From: Candidatus Bathyarchaeota archaeon
GTDB lineage: Archaea; Thermoproteota; Bathyarchaeia; Bathyarchaeales; Bathycorpusculaceae
Reading direction: 5' to 3'
DNA length: 64,000 bases
NCBI GenBank assembly: GCA_026014735.1
Contig: JAOZHT010000001.1
Location: 558,001 to 622,000, forward strand
Below are positions 46,147-54,666 of this stretch, one piece after another. The notes beneath the pieces are model-generated. The model was not told where the DNA came from. It saw only the letters and a program-made list of their open reading frames with translations, and made no database searches. How positions within the stretch are numbered: position 1 is the first letter of the stretch; each line of letters opens with the position of its first letter. A program made the position numbers and the translations under genes.

Positions 46147-47229
46147 ATGACTGAGGGTACAGCAATAAAAGAGCAAACAAAAATCAAAGTCCTACATGTA
46201 GATGACGACCCCGCCATCCTGTCCATCGCAAAAGAAATCCTTGAAGCCGAAGACAAATTCCAAGTTGAATCCGCCTCCTCCGTCGAGGAAGCCCAAAGAA
46301 AACTCAAAGAACAACCCTTCGAAGCGATAATCTCCGACTACGAAATGCCCAACAAAACCGGCTTGCAGTTCCTCGAGGAAATCCGTCAGCAAAAAAATGA
46401 AATAGCCTTCGTTATGTTTACGGGGCGAGGACGCGAGGAGGTCGCGGTTAGAGCCCTAAATCTGGGTGCTGACCGCTACATCAACAAAAACGGCGACCCC
46501 GAAGCTGTCTACTGTGAGTTGTCCTTTGCGGTGGCTAAGATTGTGGAGCGCAAGAGGGCACGCCGCATGTTGATTGCTGACGCCAAAAAGATTAATCAGC
46601 TCAACGAGAAGCTGCGGGTAGTAGGAAGCTTAACCCGTCATGACGTACGCAACAAGCTATCCGCCATAAACGCCCATGTTTACTTGCTTAAGAAGAAGCT
46701 AGCCCAAGACCCCGCTGCTATGAATCATTTGCTCGCCATCGATTTATCGTCTAAGCAGATCGTGGAGTTGCTGGAGTTCTCTCATCTCTACGAGAAGCTT
46801 GGCGTCGAAGAGCTTCAGGGTGTAGATGTTGGAAAATGCGTTAACGACGCCTTGGGGTTGTTTGTGGATTTGCGGGGTATACGGGTGGAAAACCAATGCT
46901 GCGGCTTAACGGTTATGGCGGATTCCCTGCTTCGCCAACTATTCTATAACCTCATCGATAACTCTTTAAAGCATGGACAGAAAATCGCCAGCATACGCAT
47001 TTATGCTGAAGAAAACGAAGAAGAAACCTGCATCGTTTACCAGGATGACGGCGTAGGCATTGAGGATTGTAAGCGGGAGCATCTCTTTGAGGAGAAAAGC
47101 AGCCGCGGCATTAATCATGGCCTCTATGTGGTGCGCCGAATATGTGAAGCCTACGATTGGACCATCAGGGAAACGGGGCAGGCTGGGTTAGGCGCCAAAT
47201 TTATTTTTCATGTGCCCAAGAGCATATAG
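46147..47229 (+). CDS. Response regulator-histidine kinase hybrid
   Basis: A 360-residue cytoplasmic two-component protein with no membrane segment. A receiver domain is at ~12-130: acidic pocket HVDDDP, phospho-acceptor Asp in AIISDYEMPNKTG, then FTGRGREE and the Lys in INKNGD. The kinase part has the His in SLTRHDVRNKLSAINA at ~165-180 and the ATPase N box NLIDNSLKHG, then DDGVGIEDCK. The last G box is short. It probably relays a signal from other kinases. It stands alone between two secreted or synthetic operons. Confidence 0.9.
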   Translation: MTEGTAIKEQTKIKVLHVDDDPAILSIAKEILEAEDKFQVESASSVEEAQRKLKEQPFEAIISDYEMPNKTGLQFLEEIRQQKNEIAFVMFTGRGREEVAVRALNLGADRYINKNGDPEAVYCELSFAVAKIVERKRARRMLIADAKKINQLNEKLRVVGSLTRHDVRNKLSAINAHVYLLKKKLAQDPAAMNHLLAIDLSSKQIVELLEFSHLYEKLGVEELQGVDVGKCVNDALGLFVDLRGIRVENQCCGLTVMADSLLRQLFYNLIDNSLKHGQKIASIRIYAEENEEETCIVYQDDGVGIEDCKREHLFEEKSSRGINHGLYVVRRICEAYDWTIRETGQAGLGAKFIFHVPKSI

Positions 47230-47253
47230 TTCTATTCTTCCTTCATTTAGTTG

Positions 47254-47292
47254 CTTTTTTTCTTTTTTTCTAGCACTTTTTTGCTTTTTTCC
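47254..47292 (+). terminator. T-rich terminator after the hybrid kinase gene
   Basis: Several tracts of six to seven T follow the stop at 47229 within 65 bases, ahead of the next promoter. Confidence 0.45.
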
Positions 47293-47403
47293 TTAATTCT
47301 ACTGCAAAAAATATACATCAAAAGGTTGACAAATCTTAAATTGTGATTGATTAATAATGGCGAGTATGCGCTCGGAAAGCGCTATAATTTTAGGAGAAAA
47401 AAC

Positions 47404-49923
47404 ATGCAAAAAATCCACAAAAAAAAGTCAGCGGCAATGGCAACGCTTCTAATAACAGTTTTTGTTGTCTCAATGCTCGCCACTCTACCCAACTCAACTT
47501 CACAAACCTCGAGTAAAACCAAAACAACCTATGCTGTATGCGGACTCATGCCAAATCCTGTAGGCGTTAACCAGGAAGTACTGGTCTGGTTAGGCGTCAC
47601 TGATTATCTTGAGAACGAATCGCAAGGCTGGAAAGGCTTAACCGTGAGCGTAACGCGCCCAGACGGCACCAACGAAACCCTAGGGCCCTTCACTACCGAT
47701 TCAACTGGTTCAACAGGCACCGTTTATATCCCCAACCAGGTAGGCAACTACACCTTCCAAACCCATTTTCCCGCGCAGTGGTTTAACTGGTCAGCAGCTT
47801 CAATGTTTGATCCAGCAATCAGCGGCAGAATATACTATAAAGCAAGTGACAGCGACGTAGTGACACTAGTCGTGCGGGAGGAACCCGTTCCAGACTACCC
47901 CTTCACTGCGCTTCCATCAGAATACTGGACACGCCCCATCGATGCTCAACATTACACTTGGTACACTGTTTCAGGTAACTGGCTAAGCATTCCCCCCAAC
48001 AAAAACGCAGTAAACAACGACCTTGCACCCCAAAGTTCCCACATCCTTTGGACCAAACCGTTAGTTCTCGGCGGACTCTCAGGAGGATTCAACGAAATAC
48101 AGGGACATGAAACAGGCGACGCATATGAAGGCAAATTCGCTAACTCCGTTATCATCGATGGACGACTATACTATAATCGGTATGCATCAGGCTTCGGTGG
48201 CGGATGGGCACAGCAGGGAATATTCTGCGTTGACTTGCGAACAGGCGAAGAAGTCTGGTTCAAGAACAATAGCAGGTTAGCTTTCGGTCAAACTCTCTAC
48301 TGGGACGCTTGGAACATGCACGGCGTCTTCTCATACATATACACAACCACCTCCACCTTCGACATGGCAACCTTCACTTCAACAACTACTTGGAATGCCT
48401 ACGACCCCTTGACAAGCGAGTACCAATTCAGCATAAGCAACATCCCCTCAACTGGCGCAATGTTCGGTGCAAGTACACAACTAACAGGATCCCATGGAGA
48501 ATTCATAATCTACAACATCGACTTGGCACATGGGTGGGTTGCAAAGTGGAACTCAACAACTGCAGTCATCGGTCCCAAACAGGAAGGCGACATGAGCGGC
48601 GGCAGCTGGGGTTCAGCAGCCAACACACAGCAAACCTTCAACGGCAACCAAGGCTATGACTGGAACAAGACGCTTGCGGCAGGTGCAGGCAACTTACCCG
48701 GCTCCATCAGTGCAGTTCTAGAGGACCGCGTGATTGGTTCAACCGCTGGGGCCTGGGCAGGTATGGGTGACAACCCAATCGGCATATGGGCTTTCAGCTT
48801 GGACTCAACGGGCAGTACTCTGCAGACACTCTACAATACAACTTGGGCGCCTCCAAAAGGCGATTTAACCGTTAGCTTCGGTGACTCAAGCTTAGCTGAC
48901 AAGGTCTTCACTTTGGAAATCAAGGAGAAGCGGACAATCTACGGGTTTAACATGGATACTGGCAAACAGATCTGGGGACCAACAGATCCACAGGCTCAGC
49001 TGCAAGTCTACGGCATGTCCGGATGCATCGTTGATGGGCGACTCTTCTCAACAGGCTACGGCGGCGTAGTGTATTGCTATAACGTCAGCAACGGCAACCC
49101 CCTCTGGACATACCAAGCTAGCGACCCCTACAACGAAATCCTCTGGAGCAGCGACTGGCCTTTGCAAGTCTGCTTTGTCGCAGCCGACAAAATTTACCTC
49201 TCCCACAACGAACACAGCCCAGTTAACCCACTGCCACGCGGTGCACCCTTCGTTTGCCTCGACGTAACAAACGGAACCAAACTCTGGGATATTCCGCTTC
49301 GTGGAACCAGCTGGGGCGGAAACGCCATAATCGGCGACAGCATCATCGCAACCTGGGATTCATACGATGGACAAGTATACGCGGTAGGTAAAGGCGAAAG
49401 CGCCATAACCGTCACTGGACCCGACATCGGCATACCCGCAGCTTCCTCGGCGATTATTCGCGGAACAGTCACTGATCAATCGCCAGGCGCGAAAGGAACA
49501 CCCGCAATATCTGACGAATCCATGGATGCATGGATGATGTATCAGTACATGCAGTTTGAGAAACCCGTCAACGCAACAGGCGTTCCAGTCTCCATAGACA
49601 CCATTGACCCCAACGGCAACTTCCTACACCTCGGCGACACAACAAGCGACACCAGCGGCACCTACAGCTTCCGATGGGTACCCCCCTCAGATGTCCCCGG
49701 CAAATACACCATCATCGCCTCCTTCGCAGGCTCCAATTCGTACTGGCCGTCAACGGCGATAACAGCGGTTTCCGTTGATCCAGCCGCGGAACCCACAGCA
49801 GCTCCAACACAGGCATCAGAATCGGTTGCAGACACCTATATCATCCCCATGGGCACCGCCATAATCGTTGTCATCATCATCGTGGGCGCAGTGCTTGCGT
49901 TATTGATGCGAAGACGACCATAA
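47404..49923 (+). CDS. Large secreted PQQ-like beta-propeller protein, membrane-anchored
   Basis: An 839-residue surface protein. Signal helix at ~12-31, an N-terminal Ig-like part with VGVNQEVLVWLGV, then a propeller (~180-690) with PQQ-like blades such as LRTGEEVWFKNN, NMDTGKQIWGP, VSNGNPLWTYQ and VTNGTKLWDIP. A C-terminal beta domain (~700-790) and one helix (IIVVIIIVGAVLALLM) with RRRP anchor it. It has no enzyme site that I can see; such propellers scaffold or bind ligands. ATG 47404 is chosen over 47347 because TAGGAGAA lies about six bases before it and the signal peptide follows. Confidence 0.88.
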   Translation: MQKIHKKKSAAMATLLITVFVVSMLATLPNSTSQTSSKTKTTYAVCGLMPNPVGVNQEVLVWLGVTDYLENESQGWKGLTVSVTRPDGTNETLGPFTTDSTGSTGTVYIPNQVGNYTFQTHFPAQWFNWSAASMFDPAISGRIYYKASDSDVVTLVVREEPVPDYPFTALPSEYWTRPIDAQHYTWYTVSGNWLSIPPNKNAVNNDLAPQSSHILWTKPLVLGGLSGGFNEIQGHETGDAYEGKFANSVIIDGRLYYNRYASGFGGGWAQQGIFCVDLRTGEEVWFKNNSRLAFGQTLYWDAWNMHGVFSYIYTTTSTFDMATFTSTTTWNAYDPLTSEYQFSISNIPSTGAMFGASTQLTGSHGEFIIYNIDLAHGWVAKWNSTTAVIGPKQEGDMSGGSWGSAANTQQTFNGNQGYDWNKTLAAGAGNLPGSISAVLEDRVIGSTAGAWAGMGDNPIGIWAFSLDSTGSTLQTLYNTTWAPPKGDLTVSFGDSSLADKVFTLEIKEKRTIYGFNMDTGKQIWGPTDPQAQLQVYGMSGCIVDGRLFSTGYGGVVYCYNVSNGNPLWTYQASDPYNEILWSSDWPLQVCFVAADKIYLSHNEHSPVNPLPRGAPFVCLDVTNGTKLWDIPLRGTSWGGNAIIGDSIIATWDSYDGQVYAVGKGESAITVTGPDIGIPAASSAIIRGTVTDQSPGAKGTPAISDESMDAWMMYQYMQFEKPVNATGVPVSIDTIDPNGNFLHLGDTTSDTSGTYSFRWVPPSDVPGKYTIIASFAGSNSYWPSTAITAVSVDPAAEPTAAPTQASESVADTYIIPMGTAIIVVIIIVGAVLALLMRRRP

Positions 49924-49927
49924 ACTC

Positions 49928-49953
49928 TCTTTTCCCCTTCTTTTTCTTTTTTT
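49928..49953 (+). terminator. T-rich terminator after the propeller gene
   Basis: A pyrimidine stretch with TTTT, TTTTT and TTTTTTT tracts begins five bases after the stop and lies before a convergent gene. Confidence 0.55.
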
Positions 49954-49999
49954 GCAGTTACAACTAATTATTTGGCTATCAAAACAAGCTAAAGCCATT

Positions 50000-50602
50000 C
50001 TATCCTACCAGGTTGGTGACGCCAGTGAGGATGTATTGAACTGCGATGGCGGCTATGAAGAGAGCCATAACCCGCGCGATAACCAAAGCGCCTGTTTTGC
50101 CCAAAAGCCGATAGAATACACCGATAAACCGCAGAATAACCCATGTAATCGAGAGCACAATCAGCACAGCAAGAATGGTGGTTAAGGTGCCGTAGGCTTG
50201 CAGGTTAAAGATGGTGGTGGTTATTGCTCCGGGACCAACTAGCAGCGGGATAGCTATGGGCACGGCGCCGAGGCTTTCCGGAGGCTCCGTGCTTTCGGTT
50301 TTACTGCCTGAAACCAGGATCCGAATAGAGATAATTAGAAGCAGGATGCCGCCTGCTATGCCGAAACTGTAGATTGATAACCCAAAGATAGCCAGAATCT
50401 CCTGCCCCAAAAAAGAAAAAAATAAAAGCAGCACAAACCCCACAACCATCGCGACGTTTATTATTTTTCTGCGCTGTTTCGCATCGGTTTTCTCAGTTAA
50501 GCCCATGACGATGGGTAGGTTGCCGAGTGGATCAACGATGATGAAAAGCGCAATGGTGGCTCTGATTAAGTCCCCTGCAAAATCAACCGTGCAAAATCCG
50601 CT
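50000..50602 (-). CDS. MarC-family membrane protein, start codon unclear
   Basis: An inner-membrane protein of the MarC/UPF0056 family with about five helices. The first ATG (50506) would drop the family's N-terminal signature, yet the frame upstream reads ATIALFIIVDPLGNLPIV, which is the canonical first helix. That frame is open back to a TAG at 50603-50605 but holds no ATG, GTG or TTG. So either a rare start (ATT at 50554 or ACG at 50590) is used, or the start codon has been lost by mutation or read error. Later conserved parts are PLLVGPGAITTTIF near the middle. The coordinates give the open extent. Confidence 0.7.
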   Translation of the reverse strand, partial: SGFCTVDFAGDLIRATIALFIIVDPLGNLPIVMGLTEKTDAKQRRKIINVAMVVGFVLLLFFSFLGQEILAIFGLSIYSFGIAGGILLLIISIRILVSGSKTESTEPPESLGAVPIAIPLLVGPGAITTTIFNLQAYGTLTTILAVLIVLSITWVILRFIGVFYRLLGKTGALVIARVMALFIAAIAVQYILTGVTNLVG

Positions 50603-50646
50603 CTAAACTAAATGTCTCAGGGAGAAACAAAAACTTAGCGGAAACG

Positions 50647-51561
50647 CTACTGCTTCACCAATGCTTCCCAACCCGCAACCCTATCGAGGAACTCCTGCAC
50701 AGGCTCCCCGCCGAAACTCCGCAGTCTCTGACGCAAATCCGCTTTCTCAACCGCGGCTTTCTGGAAATCAACCATTTGCTTCTCTCCATCGACTAGGTAG
50801 AGAAAACCCTCGACTCCCCCGACGCGTGCACATCGAGTGGTAACCGTGAGTAACTCGGCGGCGGGGGGCACATCTGCTGGTAAGTCGCCTGGACCGTAAA
50901 CGTAGAGGCTGATGTAGAAGGGTTTTTTGAGGAGCCTCTTGAAGCCGCGGGTCAGCATCTCCCAGTACCAGGGGGTGGCATAGTTTTTGCTAAACATCAC
51001 CACGTTGAAGGCGTCAGCGTATTTGGCGGAGTCGTCAAAGTCCACGCCGTAGCGCTCCAGTGAACTGACGGGGTCAGGCTGGAGACTTAGCACCAAATCG
51101 TTTTTTACGATATCGCGGATTTGGGCAATGTAGTCGGTGACTTCTTTTCGTCGCCACTCCACCCAGCCTAAACCGCTTTTCTGGTAGCGTTCCATGCAGC
51201 GCGGGCAGGTGCAGTGGCTATGCTCAGCGAAGTACTGGCTGTTTAACCAAATCCCCCTGGATTGGCGGTCGACTTGGGCGATGTAGCGGAGTTGCTCCTC
51301 GCGGTAATCCGGCTGAGTCGCGCACAGCACGCTCCAGTAAATGTTAAAGTTATTGTTGCCGAATTTTGCTGGTCCAAGAGGCGACTGAGAAATCCAGTCG
51401 GGATGTTCTTGCCCGGTTTGGGTGTCGGCGAATACGGCTATGTTGCTGTGCATGTCTGGTTGGGGTGTTAATCGGATGCCTGTTTCGGGTTTAACGCGGA
51501 AAACGTGGAAGTCTAAGCCCGCGGGTTTTTGAGGTTGGAAGATGAGTGAGCCGAACTTCAT
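50647..51561 (-). CDS. Possible TIM-barrel glycosidase-like protein
   Basis: A 304-residue soluble protein, family not recognised with confidence. The pattern of strands ending in acidic or aromatic residues (RGIWLNSQYF, DLVLSLQPDP, FNVVMFSKNY, FYISLYVYGPG, EGFLYLVDGE) suggests a TIM barrel like those of hypothetical glycosyl hydrolases. A CTCPRC motif near 117-122 could bind metal. A catalytic role is not shown. It begins 300 bases from the divergent Lrp gene at 51862 and ends 44 bases upstream of the MarC gene. Confidence 0.6.
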   Translation of the reverse strand: MKFGSLIFQPQKPAGLDFHVFRVKPETGIRLTPQPDMHSNIAVFADTQTGQEHPDWISQSPLGPAKFGNNNFNIYWSVLCATQPDYREEQLRYIAQVDRQSRGIWLNSQYFAEHSHCTCPRCMERYQKSGLGWVEWRRKEVTDYIAQIRDIVKNDLVLSLQPDPVSSLERYGVDFDDSAKYADAFNVVMFSKNYATPWYWEMLTRGFKRLLKKPFYISLYVYGPGDLPADVPPAAELLTVTTRCARVGGVEGFLYLVDGEKQMVDFQKAAVEKADLRQRLRSFGGEPVQEFLDRVAGWEALVKQ

Positions 51562-51721
51562 TTGGGTCGCCTATGGGGGCAAAGAAGCGTTGTTTCGTTA
51601 TAAGGTTTTTTGCGGCGGAGCCTTTTTTGTGGGTTGCTGGGTTTGAGCTGTTTTCTGATCAGTTTGGATATGTGTTAAACAAGTGAGTAGTTGGTGCAAT
51701 TTTTTCTGTCCACTTGGGTAG

Positions 51722-51772
51722 TTTTAAATAGTGGAATGCTATACCTGTGCAAATAAGACAAGTTTTGTCTTA
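51722..51772 (+). promoter_or_regulatory. TATA box and palindrome before the Lrp gene
   Basis: TTTTAAATA (51722-51730) is a TATA box. TAAGACAA-GTT-TTGTCTTA (51754-51772) is a perfect 19-base palindrome at the expected transcription start, typical of Lrp autoregulation. The TATA region matches that of the second amt gene (56204-56212 and flanks). Confidence 0.6.
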
Positions 51773-51861
51773 CAGTCGTGTAACGCAGAACGCCCCCATG
51801 AAAACTGAAACGTGCGCCACCCCTACCGCACAGTAGGTAACCAAATACAAGAAGGTCTACG

Positions 51862-52329
51862 GTGAGAAAAAAACAAAACCAAACCGAACTCGACAAAATA
51901 GACATTCAAATCCTGCGAGCCCTCCAAGAAGATTGCCATGTAAGCTACCGAAAACTAGCCCACAAAATGGGTGTCTCAGGCGTCATGGCGTCGGCACGCA
52001 TCAAAAGCCTCGAAGAGAAAGGCTTACTTAAAGGGTACTCCACGCTGCTTGACCCCATCAAGTTAGGCTACGAGTTGACTGCGATTATTTTCATCCAAAC
52101 CGAAGGTGACTATCTCGGGGAGCTTTCAACGGAGCTTTCCCAGATGGCTAATGTTATTGCGGTTTATACGATTACGGGGGAGTTTGATGTGGTGGCGGTT
52201 GTGAAGCTTAAGGGTCGGGATAGTTTGAATGCGTTGATTAAGGATTTGTTGGTGACTCCCCATATCAAGAAGACTTTGACTAGCATTGCGTTGAATGTTG
52301 TTAAAGAGGACTTTAGGGTCCAGCTATAA
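51862..52329 (+). CDS. Lrp/AsnC-family transcriptional regulator
   Basis: A 155-residue regulator with an N-terminal HTH (YRKLAHKMGVSGVMASARIK) and a C-terminal RAM ligand domain (ELTAIIFIQTEGDYL, then VYTITGEFDVVAVVKLKGRD). Such proteins sense amino acids or nitrogen compounds as oligomers. GTG is the start, with GAAGGTC about five bases upstream. A palindrome lies at its promoter. The location, just before three amt genes, suggests nitrogen control; this is inference. Confidence 0.92.
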   Translation: MRKKQNQTELDKIDIQILRALQEDCHVSYRKLAHKMGVSGVMASARIKSLEEKGLLKGYSTLLDPIKLGYELTAIIFIQTEGDYLGELSTELSQMANVIAVYTITGEFDVVAVVKLKGRDSLNALIKDLLVTPHIKKTLTSIALNVVKEDFRVQL

Positions 52330-52378
52330 TTTTTTCCTTTTTTAGGCTTGTTTGCTTTTCTCAGTATTTTTTTTATGT
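52329..52378 (+). terminator. T-rich terminator after the Lrp gene
   Basis: Tracts of six to eight T directly follow the stop codon, up to the amt operator region. Confidence 0.5.
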
Positions 52379-52420
52379 TTGTCTAAATATAGTGCAGTTT
52401 ATTGTGCATTTATACACCAC

Positions 52421-52460
52421 TTCATAAAAGTTATGAACAAATCACAACTACCCTTATATC
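52421..52460 (+). promoter_or_regulatory. Palindromic operator and TATA box of amt-1
   Basis: TTCATAA-AAG-TTATGAA (52421-52437) is a perfect palindrome, followed 15 bases later by CTTATATC (TATA). The same palindrome, flanks (ACAAATC, AACTACC) and spacing recur at 54150-54188 before a small membrane protein gene. This is a shared operator. Confidence 0.7.
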
Positions 52461-52497
52461 GGCTACGCCACAAGCGTTTTGTAAAATGGTGAAATAC

Positions 52498-54021
52498 ATG
52501 AAAAACAAACGAATACTTAGCAAAGCATCAACCCTATTACAATCAGCAATAGAAAAGCACTCGACAGTATTCATGACGCGCAAATTCTACGTACTCGCAG
52601 GCATACTCGCAACATGCGTCGCCCTAAGCCTAGGCAGCACCTTTGCCCAAACAACGGAAATCTCCGTCAGCATCACAGCAATCAACATGGCATGGACCCT
52701 CGCTATGGGCGCACTCGTGTGGTTCATGCAGCTCGGCTTCGCCTACTTCGGTGCAGGCTTGCTTCGAACAAAGAACCAAGTGAACTACTGGACCAAAAGC
52801 TATCTTGACTTCAGTGTCGGCGTCGTTGTCTTCGCTTTAATCGGTTTCGGCTTAATGTTCGGCGGTTCAGGCGCTTCCTTCCCCACAGGAATCGACGCTG
52901 CAGGTGAGGTTGTCTGGTCAACCCTTCCAGGTCTTGCAAACGGCAACGCATTCATAGGCTATAGCGGCTTTGGTCTAGCCGGAGAAACCGCCAACCCGTT
53001 AACGTTAACCTTCTTCTTCTGGCAGGCAGTATTTGCGGCAACCACCGTCACAATCGTGGCAGGGATGGTTGCGGAACGCATGAAGATTCAGGCTTATCTC
53101 TTCTACACCGTCCTCATCAACATCCTCATCTACCCAATCTACGGTCACTGGATGTGGGGCGGCGGATGGCTAGCAACCCTTCCCTTCGGTGTCGGCGCAA
53201 GAGACTTTGCAGGTTCCAGTGTCGTCCACGCGGTCGGAGCGTTTACTGGTTTAGCAGGCGCTATGCTGCTGGGCCCAAGAATTGGCAAGTTTGGCAAAGA
53301 TGGCAAACCCCGCACTTTCCCCTATACCAACATACCCTACATCGTTGCAGGCACCATGATTCTGTTCCTCGGCTGGTTCGGCTTCAACCCTGGCAGCACC
53401 TTAGGCACCTCTGACTTCCAAACCGCAACCATCGCAGTCAACACATACCTCGCAGGCGGCATTGCAGCGACTGTAGCGGCATTCATCACGCTCTTTGACA
53501 AGAAGCACTTCAAGGGACTTGACATTGCAGCCGTATGTACAGCCGCGCTCGGTGGCTTGGTAGCAATTACTGCGCCATGCGCTTTCGTTGCACCCTGGGC
53601 CGCCATGATCATCGGCATAATCGCTGCTCCAATCGCAATCTACGGCAACTTCTTCATCGAAAGAGTGCTGAAAGTTGACGACCCAGTCGGCGCATTCGGT
53701 GTTCACGGCTTCAACGGCCTCTTCGGCATGCTGGCAGTCGGTTTGTTTGCAGACGGAAGCTACGGTGGAGTTCAAGGCATACTGGTAAACGGCGCAGCTG
53801 GCGGTGGACAGTTGATTGCGCAGCTAATCGCTATGGGAACGGTGTCAGTCTTTGCTTTCGGTATGGGTCTGCTGGTCTTTGGCCTCATCAAGTACACCAT
53901 CGGTTTGCGTGCACCGCCTAAGGATGAAATTGAAGGTCTTGACCGCAGCGAACACGGTTTCCCCGCCTATCCAGAGTTGCAGACGAAGTCTGAAGCTGAG
54001 ATCGGCGAACCACAACCGTAG
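52498..54021 (+). CDS. amt: Ammonium transporter 1 (Amt family)
   Basis: A 507-residue ammonium channel. After an N-terminal extension (~1-40, mostly polar, then a signal-like helix ending FAQTTE), the eleven-helix Amt body follows. The pore twin His are in FAGSSVVHAVGAF and in FGVHGFNGLFGM. QLGFAYFGAGLLRTKNQVN and GHWMWGGGWLAT are typical. The cytoplasmic tail EGLDRSEHGFPAYPE differs from the GlnK-contact tails of the other two. ATG 52498 is used because GGTGA lies five bases upstream. No glnK gene is in the window. Confidence 0.95.
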   Translation: MKNKRILSKASTLLQSAIEKHSTVFMTRKFYVLAGILATCVALSLGSTFAQTTEISVSITAINMAWTLAMGALVWFMQLGFAYFGAGLLRTKNQVNYWTKSYLDFSVGVVVFALIGFGLMFGGSGASFPTGIDAAGEVVWSTLPGLANGNAFIGYSGFGLAGETANPLTLTFFFWQAVFAATTVTIVAGMVAERMKIQAYLFYTVLINILIYPIYGHWMWGGGWLATLPFGVGARDFAGSSVVHAVGAFTGLAGAMLLGPRIGKFGKDGKPRTFPYTNIPYIVAGTMILFLGWFGFNPGSTLGTSDFQTATIAVNTYLAGGIAATVAAFITLFDKKHFKGLDIAAVCTAALGGLVAITAPCAFVAPWAAMIIGIIAAPIAIYGNFFIERVLKVDDPVGAFGVHGFNGLFGMLAVGLFADGSYGGVQGILVNGAAGGGQLIAQLIAMGTVSVFAFGMGLLVFGLIKYTIGLRAPPKDEIEGLDRSEHGFPAYPELQTKSEAEIGEPQP

Positions 54022-54042
54022 AATCAGTTGGCTAAAATTAGC

Positions 54043-54058
54043 CTTTCCTTCTTTTTTT
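54043..54058 (+). terminator. T-rich terminator after amt-1
   Basis: CTTTCCTTCTTTTTTT follows the stop by ~20 bases, ahead of the operator at 54150. Confidence 0.5.
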
Positions 54059-54149
54059 GAATGTTCATGTTTACAAATTTCCAACTTATGGTTATTTTTA
54101 TTTGCGATTGTTCATCTGACTGACATTTTGTTATCTAAGTCTTTTATTT

Positions 54150-54188
54150 TTCATAACAATTATGAACAAATCTTAACTACCTTTATAT
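54150..54188 (+). promoter_or_regulatory. Palindromic operator and TATA box of the small membrane gene
   Basis: TTCATAA-CAA-TTATGAA (54150-54166) then CTTTATAT (54181-54188). The palindrome and its distance to the TATA box equal those at 52421-52460, so both genes should answer to the same regulator. Confidence 0.7.
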
Positions 54189-54229
54189 CCATTCGCGGAA
54201 TACAGAAAAATAAAAACGAGGTCAAAGAA

Positions 54230-54559
54230 ATGTCTGACGAACTACACAGCAAAACAATTCAAATCACCGACGAAGTCTTCGTAATAGAAAGCGCAACAGA
54301 ACCCTCCGAAAACGAAACCCACATGGGTACAAAATTCTGCGCCATCGCCATGAGCCTAAACATTCTGGGGCTTGCTGCAGTCTCCTTTAGCGGCGCTTCT
54401 TTTTCTGGAAACGTCGTCGTTGCAGATATTGTCCTTGGTAGCTCGCTTGCGTGCTTAGCGGTTTCTCTGGTTCGTTCAACTTTTAAAAACGTAAAGTTAG
54501 GGCCAATTAGCAAACTATTTAGCTTCAGAAGCGCCCCGGCGACACTGTCAAGTGATTAA
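54230..54559 (+). CDS. Small two-helix membrane protein, co-regulated with amt-1
   Basis: A 109-residue protein of unknown family. A soluble acidic N terminus (~1-33, MSDELHSKTIQITDEVFVIE) leads to two hydrophobic segments (~35-55 and ~63-82) and a basic tail. The open frame extends upstream to 53852 inside amt-1 but GAGGTC seven bases before ATG 54230 fixes the start. Its promoter carries the amt-1 operator, so it is likely expressed when ammonium is scarce. It might be an Amt partner or regulator. Confidence 0.75.
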   Translation: MSDELHSKTIQITDEVFVIESATEPSENETHMGTKFCAIAMSLNILGLAAVSFSGASFSGNVVVADIVLGSSLACLAVSLVRSTFKNVKLGPISKLFSFRSAPATLSSD

Positions 54560-54666
54560 ATCACGCTTGGCCTGATTCTGCCGCCGATAAACCCGGGCTG
54601 ATTCAGATAACTTATCCTGCGTAAAAGCATGGTTTTATAGAACGATGAGGAGAGGAGGGGATAGCA

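Noticed and set aside
53852-54229. Longer start of the small membrane protein
   Set aside because: The extension lies inside amt-1 in another frame; a strong ribosome site sits before ATG 54230.
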